Assembly: GCA_010279815.1 (NCBI GenBank)
Contig: QEOQ01000345.1
Span: 1,215,671 to 1,279,670 of the forward strand
Origin: Brachionus plicatilis
Taxonomy: Eukaryota; Rotifera; Eurotatoria; Ploima; Brachionidae
Length of the DNA: 64,000 bases
Direction of reading: 5' to 3'
A model generated the notes under the pieces. It was given only the letters and a program-made list of their open reading frames with translations, did no database searches and was not told the DNA's origin. The translations under genes and the position numbers were made by a program. Positions 1-11,260 of the stretch are shown here, piece after piece (the stretch's first letter is position 1; each line of letters begins with the position of its first letter).

Positions 1-2840
1 TATGCCATTAATGAATTACTAAGCACTGAAAGAGATTATGTCAATGATTTAGCAATCTTAATTGAGGTAAACTTATTAGAAAATAGCTTGGAAGCATGAA
101 CTTAAGTGCATTTTTAGAAATATATGGATGGACTTAAACGTAATGAAATACCTATGCCTCAAGACATGGAGGGTGGTAAAGACAAAATCGTTTTTGGTAA
201 TATTCAACAGATTTACGAATGGCACCAGAGGTAATTTTTTTGGGGTTTTTTGGGTTTAATTAATTAAAAATTTAAAATTTTCTTTCAAAGCACATTTAGT
301 CCAGAATTAGAAAAGTGTTTAACCGAGGAGAGTAGCTACATTGGTAGATTGTTTGTAAAATATGTAAGTATCTTAATTTAAGTAAATATAATTTTAAGTA
401 AAGGTGATACATGTACCAAAGTATCAGCTTGAAAAATTTAAAGAACAAATTTTAGTCGTTCAAAATAAAAACCATTAAATTTTGCATTTTAAACTTTGAA
501 TTTATTTCCTAATATTAGTAGACCATGTTTTAATTAGTCATAAAAAGTCACAATCGATTATTAGCTGAAAAAATTTCATTCTTAAAAAGTTTTAATATGT
601 TACGAACGATTTGACAGATAATTATTTTGAATTTAAAATTAAATAAGTTTTGACAAGATTTCTCAGTCTCGTTACTTTTTAATTTTCTACATACTAATTC
701 AATAACTTAATTTTAGCTTTCAGAGATAAAAATTTTGTACAAATAATTCTTGATAGTTATGTACTATTTTTGCTTAATTTTTAAATTATTTTAAATTTTC
801 ACTGTTCATTATTAATAATGGCTTTGCATGATTTATTTATTTTGAAACTTTTGAACGAACAAAAATTTGCTTTTTTTTCTAGAAAATTTAATCAGGAAGT
901 GAATTTTTTTTGTAATTGATTTCTTTAATTTTCTGAATTAATTAATTGATTTTTAATTAAAAAAATATAATTTGGGTGGATACCCTGGGCAGTTCCGAAA
1001 GACGATAGCCTTCTTTTCAGCCCCATGTTAGGAAAGTGTTCACGAAATTTTTACATATTGAAAAGTTGAAAAAATAAAAATTGAGTTTCTACTTTAAATT
1101 ATAAACTGAAATTGTCAATTGACCAGAAGAGAAAAAATAAAAAAAGATTGAGCTATTCGATTTTCTGAATAAATATTAAATTTCTTATATTTATAAAAAT
1201 TTGGGCTAAATAAATTTTGTCAATAGATAGTCATTATATTTTAGTATCTAGAAGCTTTCATTTTTAAAATCATTCATTCATCCTAAAATCAAGATAGTCC
1301 TTTTTTGTCTAGATTTGAAGAAGGAAGATAAGGGTTCTTAAAATCTAAAAGGTATGCGACGTTATTCATAATTTAAAATACATGATTATTTCTGAAAATC
1401 AATTTTCTGATATTGGCAGACATTTTTACATTATTTTAATTTCAAATTAATTGTTTTGTCACTAAAAATAGAACAATTAATTCAAATTTAATATAAAATT
1501 AAAAAAAGTTGTCAAATTTTATTTTCCCAAATTCAATATTTATTAATTTAAATAAAAAAAAAATTTGAAAAAAAAATTTAAATTTATAGGAAAATCGATT
1601 TCAAATGTATGTAAAGTATTGTGAAAACAAGCCAAAATCCGAGTATATTGTAAGCGAATACGACACATTTTTTGAAGAGCTACGTGTTAAACTGAGTCAA
1701 AAATTGACCATACAAGACCTATTGATCAAACCAGTGCAAAGAATAATGAAGTACCAGCTGATGCTCAAGGAGATTAAGAAATACATGGACAAGGAGGGAA
1801 AGGACTGTTCAAGTATTGATCGTGCTATTGAAATTATGATCACTGTTCCGAAAAATGCCGATGACATGATGAACGTGGGTCGCTTACAGGGCTTCGAGGG
1901 ACGCATTACAGCACAGGGTCGCTTGTTGCTTCAAGATACCCTGCTGGTCCAAGAGCCCGACGATCCAAAGCAGTCCAAAAAATCCGACAAACAATCAAAG
2001 CTAAAAGAACGACGAGTCTTTTTATTTCAGCAAATAATTATTTTTAGTGAAATGATCGGCTCGAACAAAAAGTTCACTAGTCCGCGCTACATCTTCAAGT
2101 GCGACATGAAGGTCAACAAGCTTCAATTGCAAAAGGACGACTCACAGTTCACATTTACCCTGCTGGACAAAACACCTGAGAGTAACCGCAAAATAATGTG
2201 CCAATGTGAGGACCAAGTCAAGTACACCAATTGGATTCACCATTTACAAGACTTGTTGGATATGCAAAATAGGTTTTTACGCGATTTGCAGCATCCTCAA
2301 TTGGCAATGCAAAAAAGCGGCTTCAGCAGCCCTGGTTCGAGTGGCACGCACAGTTGCCATGGCAACCACAAGGAACACCACAGCATCACAAGTACAGTGA
2401 ACGATTTTTTCAAATCCACATTTGGCTTTGCCTCGTCTGGCTTTCAGAATCGCTCTTCTTCCAGTTCATCTAGCGCTTCGCCAAATCAGTCCGTGGTTTC
2501 GCCCAAGGCCAGTTTCCAATCAAAGTCGGCACCGATCACCGATGACATGGACAAGTTAAACAATGAATTTAGTCAGCAAGTTAGTCTCGATAAAAAGAGC
2601 TCAAACAGTAATTCACCAAATGGTTCAGCTGCCTTAGTCATACCAAGCACGGCCAAAGTGGTTAGTTCATACTCTGCCATCACTGAAGACGAAATATCAC
2701 TTCAAAAAGGCGACACAGTTCAAATTATCACAGCTAATATGCATAATAGATTTTTAGTTCATCGAGAAGCAAATGAGCAGCAGCCGGCCGCTGAGGGCTG
2801 GATACCAGGACACGTGATCGGATTTCAGAGCACTAGCTAG
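1..2840 (+). CDS. Trio/kalirin-type RhoGEF, 3' part (DH-PH-SH3), 5' end outside window
   Basis: Rho guanine-nucleotide exchange factor acting at membrane and cytoskeleton. Exons 1-66, 118-230, 291-363 and 1590-2840 join in frame (501 codons including the stop). The DH domain starts at once ([12 protein letters not shown]) and continues through [11 protein letters not shown] and the helix motif [16 protein letters not shown] domain follows ([14 protein letters not shown] ... WIHHLQDLL), then a Ser-rich linker of about 130 residues, then an SH3 domain ([12 protein letters not shown] ... [13 protein letters not shown]). The order and wording match the second GEF module (GEF2) of Trio/kalirin. 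The protein stops six residues after the SH3 domain, so the Ig, FnIII and kinase domains of long vertebrate isoforms are absent. Intron 3 is 1.2 kb; the others are under 65 bp. Upstream spectrin and GEF1 exons would lie before base 1. Confidence 0.9.
973..1031 (+). repeat. Dispersed ~58-bp repeat family 2, copy 1
   Basis: This GC-richer block lies in the third RhoGEF intron. It contains ACCCTGGGCAGTTCCGAA followed by CCTTCTTTTCAGCCCCA. Related blocks occur at 48946-49003 on the same strand and 42191-42247 on the opposite strand. It is too short and diverged to assign to a known element; a SINE fragment or a structured motif are both possible. Confidence 0.5.
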
Positions 2841-3768
2841 ACCAGCACCAATTGTACATATTTTTATTGAAATTTTAGAAATTTTTCTGTGTAGATTTGA
2901 TAAGTTAAATGAGCCCAGTTCATCTATTCTCTTTTGTTCCTCTAGCCAAAGAAGACATCTTGTTCGATTCTGAATTTTTAAAAGACTAAGTGTTTTTTCT
3001 TCTTTAGTGTTTTTGAAGAAATTTTCGACAATTAAATATTTGCAATTTTTTTTTACTCTTGATTTTAATCGTTGTTTTTTCCTCGGAATATTGTAATAAT
3101 ATAAAAAAGACCCTAAGGTTGAAACATCAATTTTTGTTATTTTATTCTTTTTACAAATTATTTTATCAAAAAAATTAATGATTTATTTTTTTTTCTACTT
3201 AGTTTCGATTTTTTCTAATCGTGCAAAATTTCTTAATTTAAAAATTTTCACATTCTTTAATAAATTAAAATTAAATTTGTTTTTTTATTTTCGTATTTTT
3301 TTTTGTTTATATTTAATTCTTTAATTTGAAAAAAAAATTGGAAAAGGACACCAATTAACCTGTCGCGTATTTAATTGAATGTCACATAAAAATACCACAA
3401 AAAAAGAATTAATTTTCACACAAAAAATTATTCGTCAAAAAAACAAATTAAGTATCACATAAATACTTAATACGTCGTATACATATATTAAGAATCCTAT
3501 AAAAATATAGCTTGTACTAAAAATGTATTATCAGTCCAAAAGATAAATTAATTGTCTTTTATTTAATTGATTGTCACATTAAAATTTTAATTATCTCAAA
3601 TAGATAATTAGAAAATTCTACCCACTTTAAACGATTTTTTTGATTTCAAAATTAAAGCAAATGATTACGATGTCTAAAAATATCCATAATATATCAAAGA
3701 CTATTTATGTGGTTAATTATCACCATTAAATAATATCCACCATTATATCTTCTTGTTTAATTTACAAT

Positions 3769-3835
3769 CAATTTCAAGGTTAATCAACAGGCTAGTGCCC
3801 ATGCCTCAAGAGACTGATTAACACCTCATTTATTT
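3769..3835 (+). repeat. Dispersed ~67-bp repeat family 1, copy A
   Basis: Core features are CAATTTCA, then GGTTAATCAACAGG, a GCCC block, and CTGATTAACACCTCATTTATT. GTTAATCA and TGATTAAC form an inverted pair about 38 bases apart. Copies B (5317-5383), C (34878-34943, minus) and D (11203-11260, minus, decayed) share the same order. Confidence 0.65.
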
Positions 3836-5316
3836 AAATTCATTAAAAAAAATAAATTTTATTAAAAAAAAAATTAATTCGACATAAAAATTATTCAATA
3901 TATAAAAAAAGAAGCTATTAATTACATTGTTATTAATCTCAAAAAAAAAATTTTCTTATTTTATTTCTTTTACTTGTAAAAATTAAAAACTGAATAATTA
4001 AACTATTAACTAACTTGAAGGCAAAAGAGTTCGCTCAAGCCTTCTCAAATCAATTAATAAACTATTGAAACTATTGCATTGTAATTTGAATTATTTGTTA
4101 TTACAATCAGAATTATATTGAAATAAGTGTATAATAAAGAAATTTTCTTTTTAAAAAATATATTAGGACCCTCATAACTATAAGAATTAATAATAATTTT
4201 GCTAAAGCCACATCAAATTAAAAAACTTGGAGACTAATATTTTTAAAATAATGATAAAAATATTTATAAAATTTAAATTTTTTTGGAAAAATTTTAACTA
4301 TTATTTATTTATTTATTTATTGTTAATTAATTTTTTTATTTGTGTCGGGCTTTAGATCCTTGAAATTAAAAAAAAAGAAACTTATATATAAAAGAAAATA
4401 AAAAATTGTTTGACCAGTCATTAAAAACAAGTTCCAACAATTCTTACACAAGTCAAAGTCAATTTGTAAAATCACTTGGCAAACAATGAGATTTTTAGCT
4501 AGTTTTTAGCAAAAAAAATCAAATCAAGTTTTTGGCAACAAACAAAAAAATCCAATAAAACGTGAAATCTTTGGAGGCTGTTATGAAACCGATATGGGAT
4601 TAAAATAAAATGTTTCTGAGTCTCATATATATTAATTCATTTTATATTTGTTTATCTATTTCAAGAGCGAGAGCAATAATTGTTGCCTTAATAGATCAAC
4701 TATGGTTCACCCAAATGACTAGATCCGAATTTTAAAAAAGATTAAAAACTATTTATTTTCAAAAATTCAAAATAATCATTAATTTTTTCAATTCCAAATT
4801 ATAACTTTTCAGCTCTTTCAAAAGATGAAATTTTTTCATATTTCCATTTTTTTAAATTGAAATTCTTTTTTTAAATCTTATTTGTTTTAATACTTTCGAA
4901 AATATTTTCGGCTCTAAGATTGGTTAAATTATTTATTTTCAAAAAAATTCAATCTAAGATTTAAAAACAAAGTAACATGATAAAGGATTTAATAAAGAAA
5001 ATTAAAAAATTCAATAGCTAGATATTCATGTTTTTTCAGCTTTTCGAAATGCATAAAATAAATCGAAAATTTAGGTTTTTTCTTTAAATGTACAATAAAA
5101 TTTATTGTAATAGAAAATAATCTATTTTATTATAAATTATGAAAAAATTTAACTTAAATTAAAAATTTTTCTACATGGATGAACAAATGATTAAATCTAA
5201 TAAATAAGATAATTAAACAAATTTAATCAGCTTTTAAGGAAAGAGGAGTCGAAATTAATATAAAAAATGACTAAAAATTTGTTTAAAAACAATTTTAACT
5301 TAGCTCTGTAAATATT

Positions 5317-5383
5317 CAATTTCATGGTTAATCAACTGCTTAGTGCCCTTACCATAGTCGACTGATTAACACTTCATTTATTT
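5317..5383 (+). repeat. Dispersed ~67-bp repeat family 1, copy B
   Basis: Same order as copy A: CAATTTCATGGTTAATCAAC, a GCCC block, then ACTGATTAACACTTCATTTA. The outer arms are better conserved than the loop. Confidence 0.65.
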
Positions 5384-5545
5384 TGTTTAAATAAAATTTA
5401 AATAAATATTTAAAATAAATAATTAGGAAAAAATCTGAAAAAAACAGTGCATGTATTTATTATTTATTTATTTAGCCAATTTTTAAAGTATCTGATTAAA
5501 AAAGTCTAATTTGATTATATAGTAATTAAATAAAGAAGCTTAAGA

Positions 5546-8500
5546 TCATTTTTTGAAAAAAGACGTAAATTTGGAAAATTCATGATGAAAATCCTTAAAA
5601 GCACTATGAGCGTTTCCGATTGAACCTTGGATACTATTCAAATTTATATTTCCACTTTCGTCATGAAGCAGTTTTTTAATGTTTCCAACTTTAAGTCCAA
5701 TTTTTCCATCCTTTACTTTAAAAACACTTTTTCCAATATTGTGTAAACTTTTCAAGTGACACATTATCTTGGGGTTTATAAAACTCTTCCATTGCTTAAA
5801 TGTCATATCTTCCGGTATATTCTCCAAATGATTGTCTGCAGGATCCAAGTAATCTTTTTTTTCATCAAGAGATCTTTTATAACAAAAATTAAAAAAGAAA
5901 TTTTTTTTTATTCTTTCAGATTAATTTTTACCCAGAATCTATTTCTCTTTGAGTAAAAACTCTGATCATAAACTCACATTCTTTACCATAATCATATGTA
6001 CTTGGTATTATCAAATAATTTCCTGGCTCAACTGTGAATCTTTTGGTAACTTCTCTTGAATTTATATATGGACCAGATGCACCAATACGTTCCAACTGAG
6101 TGGCATACAACATTGAATGATTGTTCTTTACGTCATCAACATCAACACCATCTTTGATTCTAAAAAGCTTAAATTGAATGAATTCTTCTTGTGACTCAGA
6201 TGATTTTTCCAAAAAACGTCTCAATCGTGTATCTTTTTGCATCAAGGCAATAACAACTGTTGCCTTGTTTTCATTATCATCATTATCCACATCGTAAAGT
6301 TGAATCAAAAACTGAGGATTTGTCCAAAATTTGGCTAAAAAAATTTGAAAAAAACTAAGATATAGCTGAGATTTATTTTAGCAGTTTTAATAACCTGAAT
6401 CACCATTTCCACAACCACCAGCATTTTTTCCTCGAATCCATTCAGATTGAAAGTATGTACAATGCCATTCCAAATTGTTGTTATCACTTTCGTTCTCTAA
6501 TAAATTTTCGCTAAAACTTTCCGGTGTCATATGGCAAATCTGAAGCGAATCCCAGTGTTCTAAAAAGTCTTCAAAACACATCCAGAATTCACCATCAAAA
6601 ACTTTAACTAAACCAGCATCTAAACGATCACTTTCACTCAAAGATTCCCATTCAGAGGAACTAATTATATAAAAATCTTTTAAAATATTAATTATAAAGT
6701 TAAAAATTATTCGTACTTATCAGACCAAGCACCATTCCATTCAACTTCATTTCCCCAAGGATTTCTTATTCTTTAAATAAACAATTATTTTTTTGTTTAT
6801 AAATTAATTTTTATTTATTTATTTTATTTCACACCTCAAAAGCTTGTTTCCATCATATTCTTCAACTTTAGTTAGTGTATAAGCATCTTTACATTACAAT
6901 ACAGTTAGTTTAATAAATAAGTAAAAATTTTATTAATTATTACGTCCTCTTACCAAACCACTTGGTAATCTTGCTTCTCTAACGTTGGGATCAGCCTTTA
7001 AAAAAATGCATCAAAAGAGTTTATATGCAAACCAAGAAATAGATTCTTTAATTAACTCTAATGGATTTTATAAATTACGTTGTTATCATTTTTATCTATA
7101 GCTTAAGCATGCCAAAATTTAAAATTATAATCGCTCAGTCTTAATTGGATGCTTACAATTTTCTTTGATTTAAAAATTTACTCAAATTGCCTTTAGTTTA
7201 TTTAAAGGCAGCAGTTTAAAGTTAATAATTTATTTAAAAAGTAGAAAATTAAATTCTTTTCATTTGAGTTCTTCATAAATCAAAAACGTAAATAATTTTG
7301 AAATTTTGTAATTGTAAAAATTTTAAATTTACTGACAAAAGAAATTGAAAAATTAAAGAATTTACAAAATTTTTATTTAGTATTCTATGTTTTATTTTAG
7401 TTTCATTAGTTTTAATCATCAAAGATATTTATTCAAGGCTTAATTCTATATTTTTACATCATGAAAAAATATGGTGAATCGCAAGTATAATCAAAATAGC
7501 CTTTTAACTTTTAGATGCTTTTCATTGAGAAAAAGTGAATTGATTTTCTTCTTAAATCAAAAACGTAAATAATTTTGAAATTTTGTAATTGTAAAATTAC
7601 AAAATTATATTGCTATGTTAAAAATTATTTGAAAATTTAAAAAATATAATCTTATAACTATTATTATTAATTAATTATATACTAATAATTATAGAGGATC
7701 GAGGGTTCGAAACCCGCTGAGGGGAAAAATAATCTTCAAAATATCTCTGCAGTACGGGACGAATGTTTAAACCCCTTTCATCATAAAAATAGGGGTACCG
7801 GTTTCGACTGGGTAATAATAGAGGTGTAGATGACCAACTCGATGCAGTTACCTCTGTGTCAGGTCGGAGCCGTTGCTCAAAAAGGTACATGAAAAGGAGA
7901 TGAGCGCCTCCCCATTATCCACTAGGATAGAAAGGGACATATTATTAATTATATACAGTGGGTATTTCAAAAACGACATGCCCCCTAGGGTCGCGACCTA
8001 AAACCGAACCAACAGCGGCGCCGAACCGTACCAGCCGTACCAGCTGTACCAAACGAACCGTATCAGCCGTACGAGCCGAACCGTACCAGCCGTACCAGCG
8101 GAACTTGCCGAACTGTACCAGTCCGACCGTACTAACCGTACCAGCCGAACCGAACCACCGACCGACTCGAACCGTACCGAACCACCGAACGAACAGAACT
8201 AATGATGAATTATTTGATTAAATTTTTTTGTTCAAATTTTTTTACCAATTTTTGTAACCAAATATTCATTTAAACATTGAAATTAGTTTTATTTTTATTT
8301 TAATATTTAAATGAATATTTGGTTACAAAAATTGATAAAAAAAAATTGAACAAAAAAATCTAATCAAATAATTCAACATTACCAGCGGTTCGAGTCGGTC
8401 GGTGGTTAAGTTCGGCTGGTACGGTTCGGCGCCGCTGATGTTTCGGTTTTAGGTCGCGACCCTAGGGGACATGTCGTTTTTGAAATAACCACTGAAAATT

Positions 8501-10571
8501 ATGATGTATTACAATATTTTTTCAATGATTATTTTCGATTATCATCGTTGAACTTAGATGAAATGGTTATCAATTTTTAAAGATTAAACATCGTTTTTTT
8601 TTTCATTGACCTTAATTATATCTAAAAAATATAGAACAGAAAAAAAATCGCCCAATATTTTGCTTTAATTTAAATATAAGAATTATTAGAAAAAAAAAAT
8701 TTCCTATAAATAATTAATTTTAAGCTTTAGTGAAGGTAATTAAGATTTTAGAGTAATAAGCTCAAATTCAGCCAATGAATTTAATATTTATCTCTAATTA
8801 ATAAAATTCGTTCAATTTAAATAGCTTACATTTATGCTGCAACCCATTATTGAATTATTCTTAAAGCTTTTGAAGATCACATTCCATAATTTTGATCTTT
8901 CACTATAGGAAAGTTTTTTTAGATCAATCTGTTCTTGAACACCACCAGTCATGTCTACTAAAGCATCATAAGTTTGACCAGCATCCAAACTTTCATAAGA
9001 TCCATAGAGCCTTAATTCACCTTTTACGCTTTAATCTCATTGAATTAAATAAAATTTACTTGGCATAAGCTTTTTCCTAAAATATTAAAAAAATTAACAA
9101 ATCATTTTTTTGTTTAGTTAAAATTTATTACAAGAAGTGAAGACCAATATTCGTTGGGTTCATCAATGTTGGAGCTGAACACTAACTTTCCATCTGGCCA
9201 AAATGGAAGGCGATCATCTATTACTACATCTACCCATTCTCCGTAAAGCCAAAATCTAAAATGAAATATTCCGGCATAGCCTTCACCAAATCCTTGATCA
9301 TCTGGAACCACTTTGGCAAATAGCTTTGGACACTGCATTATTCCAACGCATCCTGCTATAAACCAACAATTTCCTAAATATCCTTGATCCATGTCACACC
9401 GACCGAATCCAGCGGTAACAAATTCAGCATCAGGATTTACTTCTTTTGGTCTTAACCACATTACTCCTTTTATTTTTAATTTATTTTTTGATTAAAATTA
9501 TAATATCATTTAAATTCCACCTTGTGGAGGCATTTGGGTAAAAAACAATGATCTACTACTGGCAGGAAACAAGGGATCTTCGAATAAATTAAATTCATCA
9601 TGCTGGAATTTGAGTTCCTCAAACACTTGATCCTTAAAAGGCCTTATCACTTCCTTGAAAACATTTTAGAATTAAAATTTCACAATCACTATTTATTAAT
9701 TTTTATTTTATAACAGTTATACTAAGTTATTTAATGCTGTATCGCTAGTCCTTAAATCTTTCATAGCTCTGTATAATGTATGTGCATCATCACTAGGATT
9801 GAATGACTGATAAAGATCATGATTCTGAACCGACTTTTAAATGAATCGGTAAAAAATTTTAAATTAATTTTTTTTTGAAAAGCTGACTTGGTTTTGGTGC
9901 AAATTTTTAGAGCCATAATTATTATAAATATCAGGTGATCCACCATAAAATTGAGTCGGCTGGAAGCTTGGATTCGCAGCAATATGAGTTGGTAGATAGC
10001 CTAAATTAGAATGAGGCTCGTTTGAAGGATATCCTGACTGATTTGAATAACTTGAAATAGAAGAGGGTTGAAATGAATGAATTCCTTGCTGATTATGGTG
10101 GCTAGAATTAAATGTTGGAAAATTTTGATATGACTGTTGTCCTGGGTAGCTTGACAATGGAGGAGGCAAACTTGAATTTCCGGAATAATCTGTGTACATT
10201 GGAAAACCTGATTGCGGTGGATTACCAGATTGATTTGGATACATAGAATTATTGAGTCCAATCGAAGCTGGCTGAGAACGAAATTAACAAAATATATTTA
10301 ATAATAAGTAAACACAATTTGAAAGAAAATTACATTTGGAAAGGTTTTCTCAAATGGGAAACCTGGCTCACCAGATTGGTATACCGGAAAACTTGATTGT
10401 GGTGGATAATCAGATTGATTTAGATACATCGGAGCACTGTTCATAGGATCATTGAAACCAATCGAACCCGACTAAGAAATAGATTTAAAAAAAATATTTA
10501 AAAGAGATGATTACATTTGGATAGAGTGACTGAGATGAAGGGCTTCTCTGATTTGGATAATTTGGGTACAT
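5546..10571 (-). CDS. Calpain copy 1, with Pro/Tyr-rich and annexin-like N-terminal extension
   Basis: Papain-fold, calpain-type cysteine protease. Exons in transcript order: 10515-10571, 10334-10471, 9888-10271, 9723-9824, 9521-9653, 9132-9466, 9060-9076 (17 nt), 8830-9010, 6944-6995, 6835-6886, 6717-6770, 6395-6660, 5932-6334, 5546-5873; 2502 nt, 833 aa. Residues 1-193 are Pro/Tyr/Ser/Gln-rich; the next 34 resemble the first half of an annexin repeat. PC1 carries the catalytic Cys ([12 protein letters not shown]). The catalytic His ([13 protein letters not shown]) is created by a codon split across 6944/6886, and the Asn is in IRNPWGNEVEW. CBSW and C2-like regions follow (GEFWMCFEDFLEHW, WIRGKNAGGC). 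No penta-EF-hand domain: a ~110-residue unrecognised tail ends the protein. The first four exons are all phase 0. Whether they always join the calpain exons needs RNA; from 9653 onward the model is strong. Confidence 0.82.
7670..7956. mobile_element. Candidate SINE-like retroposon with 13-bp direct repeats
   Basis: The segment 7683-7943 is flanked by identical 13-bp direct repeats (ATTAATTATATAC at 7670-7682 and 7944-7956) and is absent from the matching intron of calpain copy 2. It is much GC-richer than its surroundings. On the minus strand it begins with CCTAGTGGATAA, like a pol III A box, and later has GGCTCCGACC; on either strand GGGTTCGAAACCC resembles a B box. The A-B spacing is longer than usual, so tRNA origin is uncertain. 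No protein coding is proposed. Confidence 0.45.
7956..8494. mobile_element. 539-bp foldback/MITE with long terminal inverted repeats
   Basis: Left end CAGTGGGTATTTCAAAAACG and right end CGTTTTTGAAATAACCACTG are inverted; pairing continues for about 75 bp through CCTAGGGTCGCGACC and GCGGCGCCGAACCGTACC, then resumes through the AT-rich centre near 8290. The left arm is expanded by degenerate CCGTACCAGC units. CAG...CTG ends would fit a hAT-type non-autonomous element, but I could not find an 8-bp target duplication. It sits in the calpain copy 1 intron and is absent from copy 2. Confidence 0.75.
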
Positions 10572-11202
10572 TTTGTTGCCTATCTAAATAAAAGAAAAAA
10601 TTTTTTAAATTTTTCTTGCTTATTAATGCTTTCGTTTCTCAAAGAAAATTTTTGGCCCATTTTTTATCTAGTTCTTCAATAATTTACTTATAAAACTCTT
10701 TTTTTCTACAATTCACCTGAAAATTTAAGTGTTACATTAAGAAATAATGAGAATTTGATTGAACCAGTTGTTAAAAATTCTAAATGGAGATCAAAAATTA
10801 TATATATTAAATGATTAATAGCTTTGTGACTAAGAGATTAATGTTGAAATTTTCTAAATTCAAGCATTATTTAAAAAAGAAATTCCAAAAATTAACTCAA
10901 ATATTTCAATTTTAGAATTTTAATAAATAATTTTAACACTAAAAGCAACAAACGAAACATTTTTAAACATCGACTCGTTTTTAAACAATTTTAAATCCGC
11001 ATATCTTTTTTAAATAAGTAAATCTTTTTCTAATTGTGTAGATTTTATCTTTTTCTTTATAAAAAGTTTTCATTCAGAAAAATTTCGTAAATTTTCTATT
11101 TAAATATTTTATATTAAAAAACTTTAAAATATGCTTAATGATTCTCTTAATTAATTTTTTATTTTCAACTGAATTTATAATTTTTTTTTAATCAATTAAA
11201 AA

Positions 11203-11260
11203 ATAAAAGAAATTTTAATCAGTCTTTGATGACAGTAGCCTGTTTATTGACTTTGAAATC
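11203..11260 (-). repeat. Dispersed repeat family 1, copy D (decayed)
   Basis: Read on the minus strand it gives CAATAAACAGGCTACTG, then AAAGACTGATTAAAA. It keeps the order of copy A but has lost one arm of the GTTAATCA/TGATTAAC pair. Confidence 0.45.

Larger units (their letters stand above)
2841..5545. other. Intergenic spacer between convergent genes
   Basis: AT-rich spacer between the 3' end of the RhoGEF (+) and the 3' end of calpain 1 (-). No coding exon was recognised. It holds two copies of a small hairpin-flanked repeat at 3769-3835 and 5317-5383, and otherwise homopolymer-rich sequence. Confidence 0.7.

Noticed and set aside
4300..4330. TTTATTTATTTATTG run as a possible repeat-element tail
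   Set aside because: Too short and too common in this AT-rich background to call.
7675..7890. 71-codon minus-strand frame in the SINE-like unit
   Set aside because: It lies wholly inside the inserted element and matches no recognised protein.
7958..8221. Open frame rich in Thr/Arg/Pro/Ser within the GC-rich element
   Set aside because: It is a by-product of CCGTACC-type repeats inside a transposon arm; composition is repetitive and there is no splice or start context.
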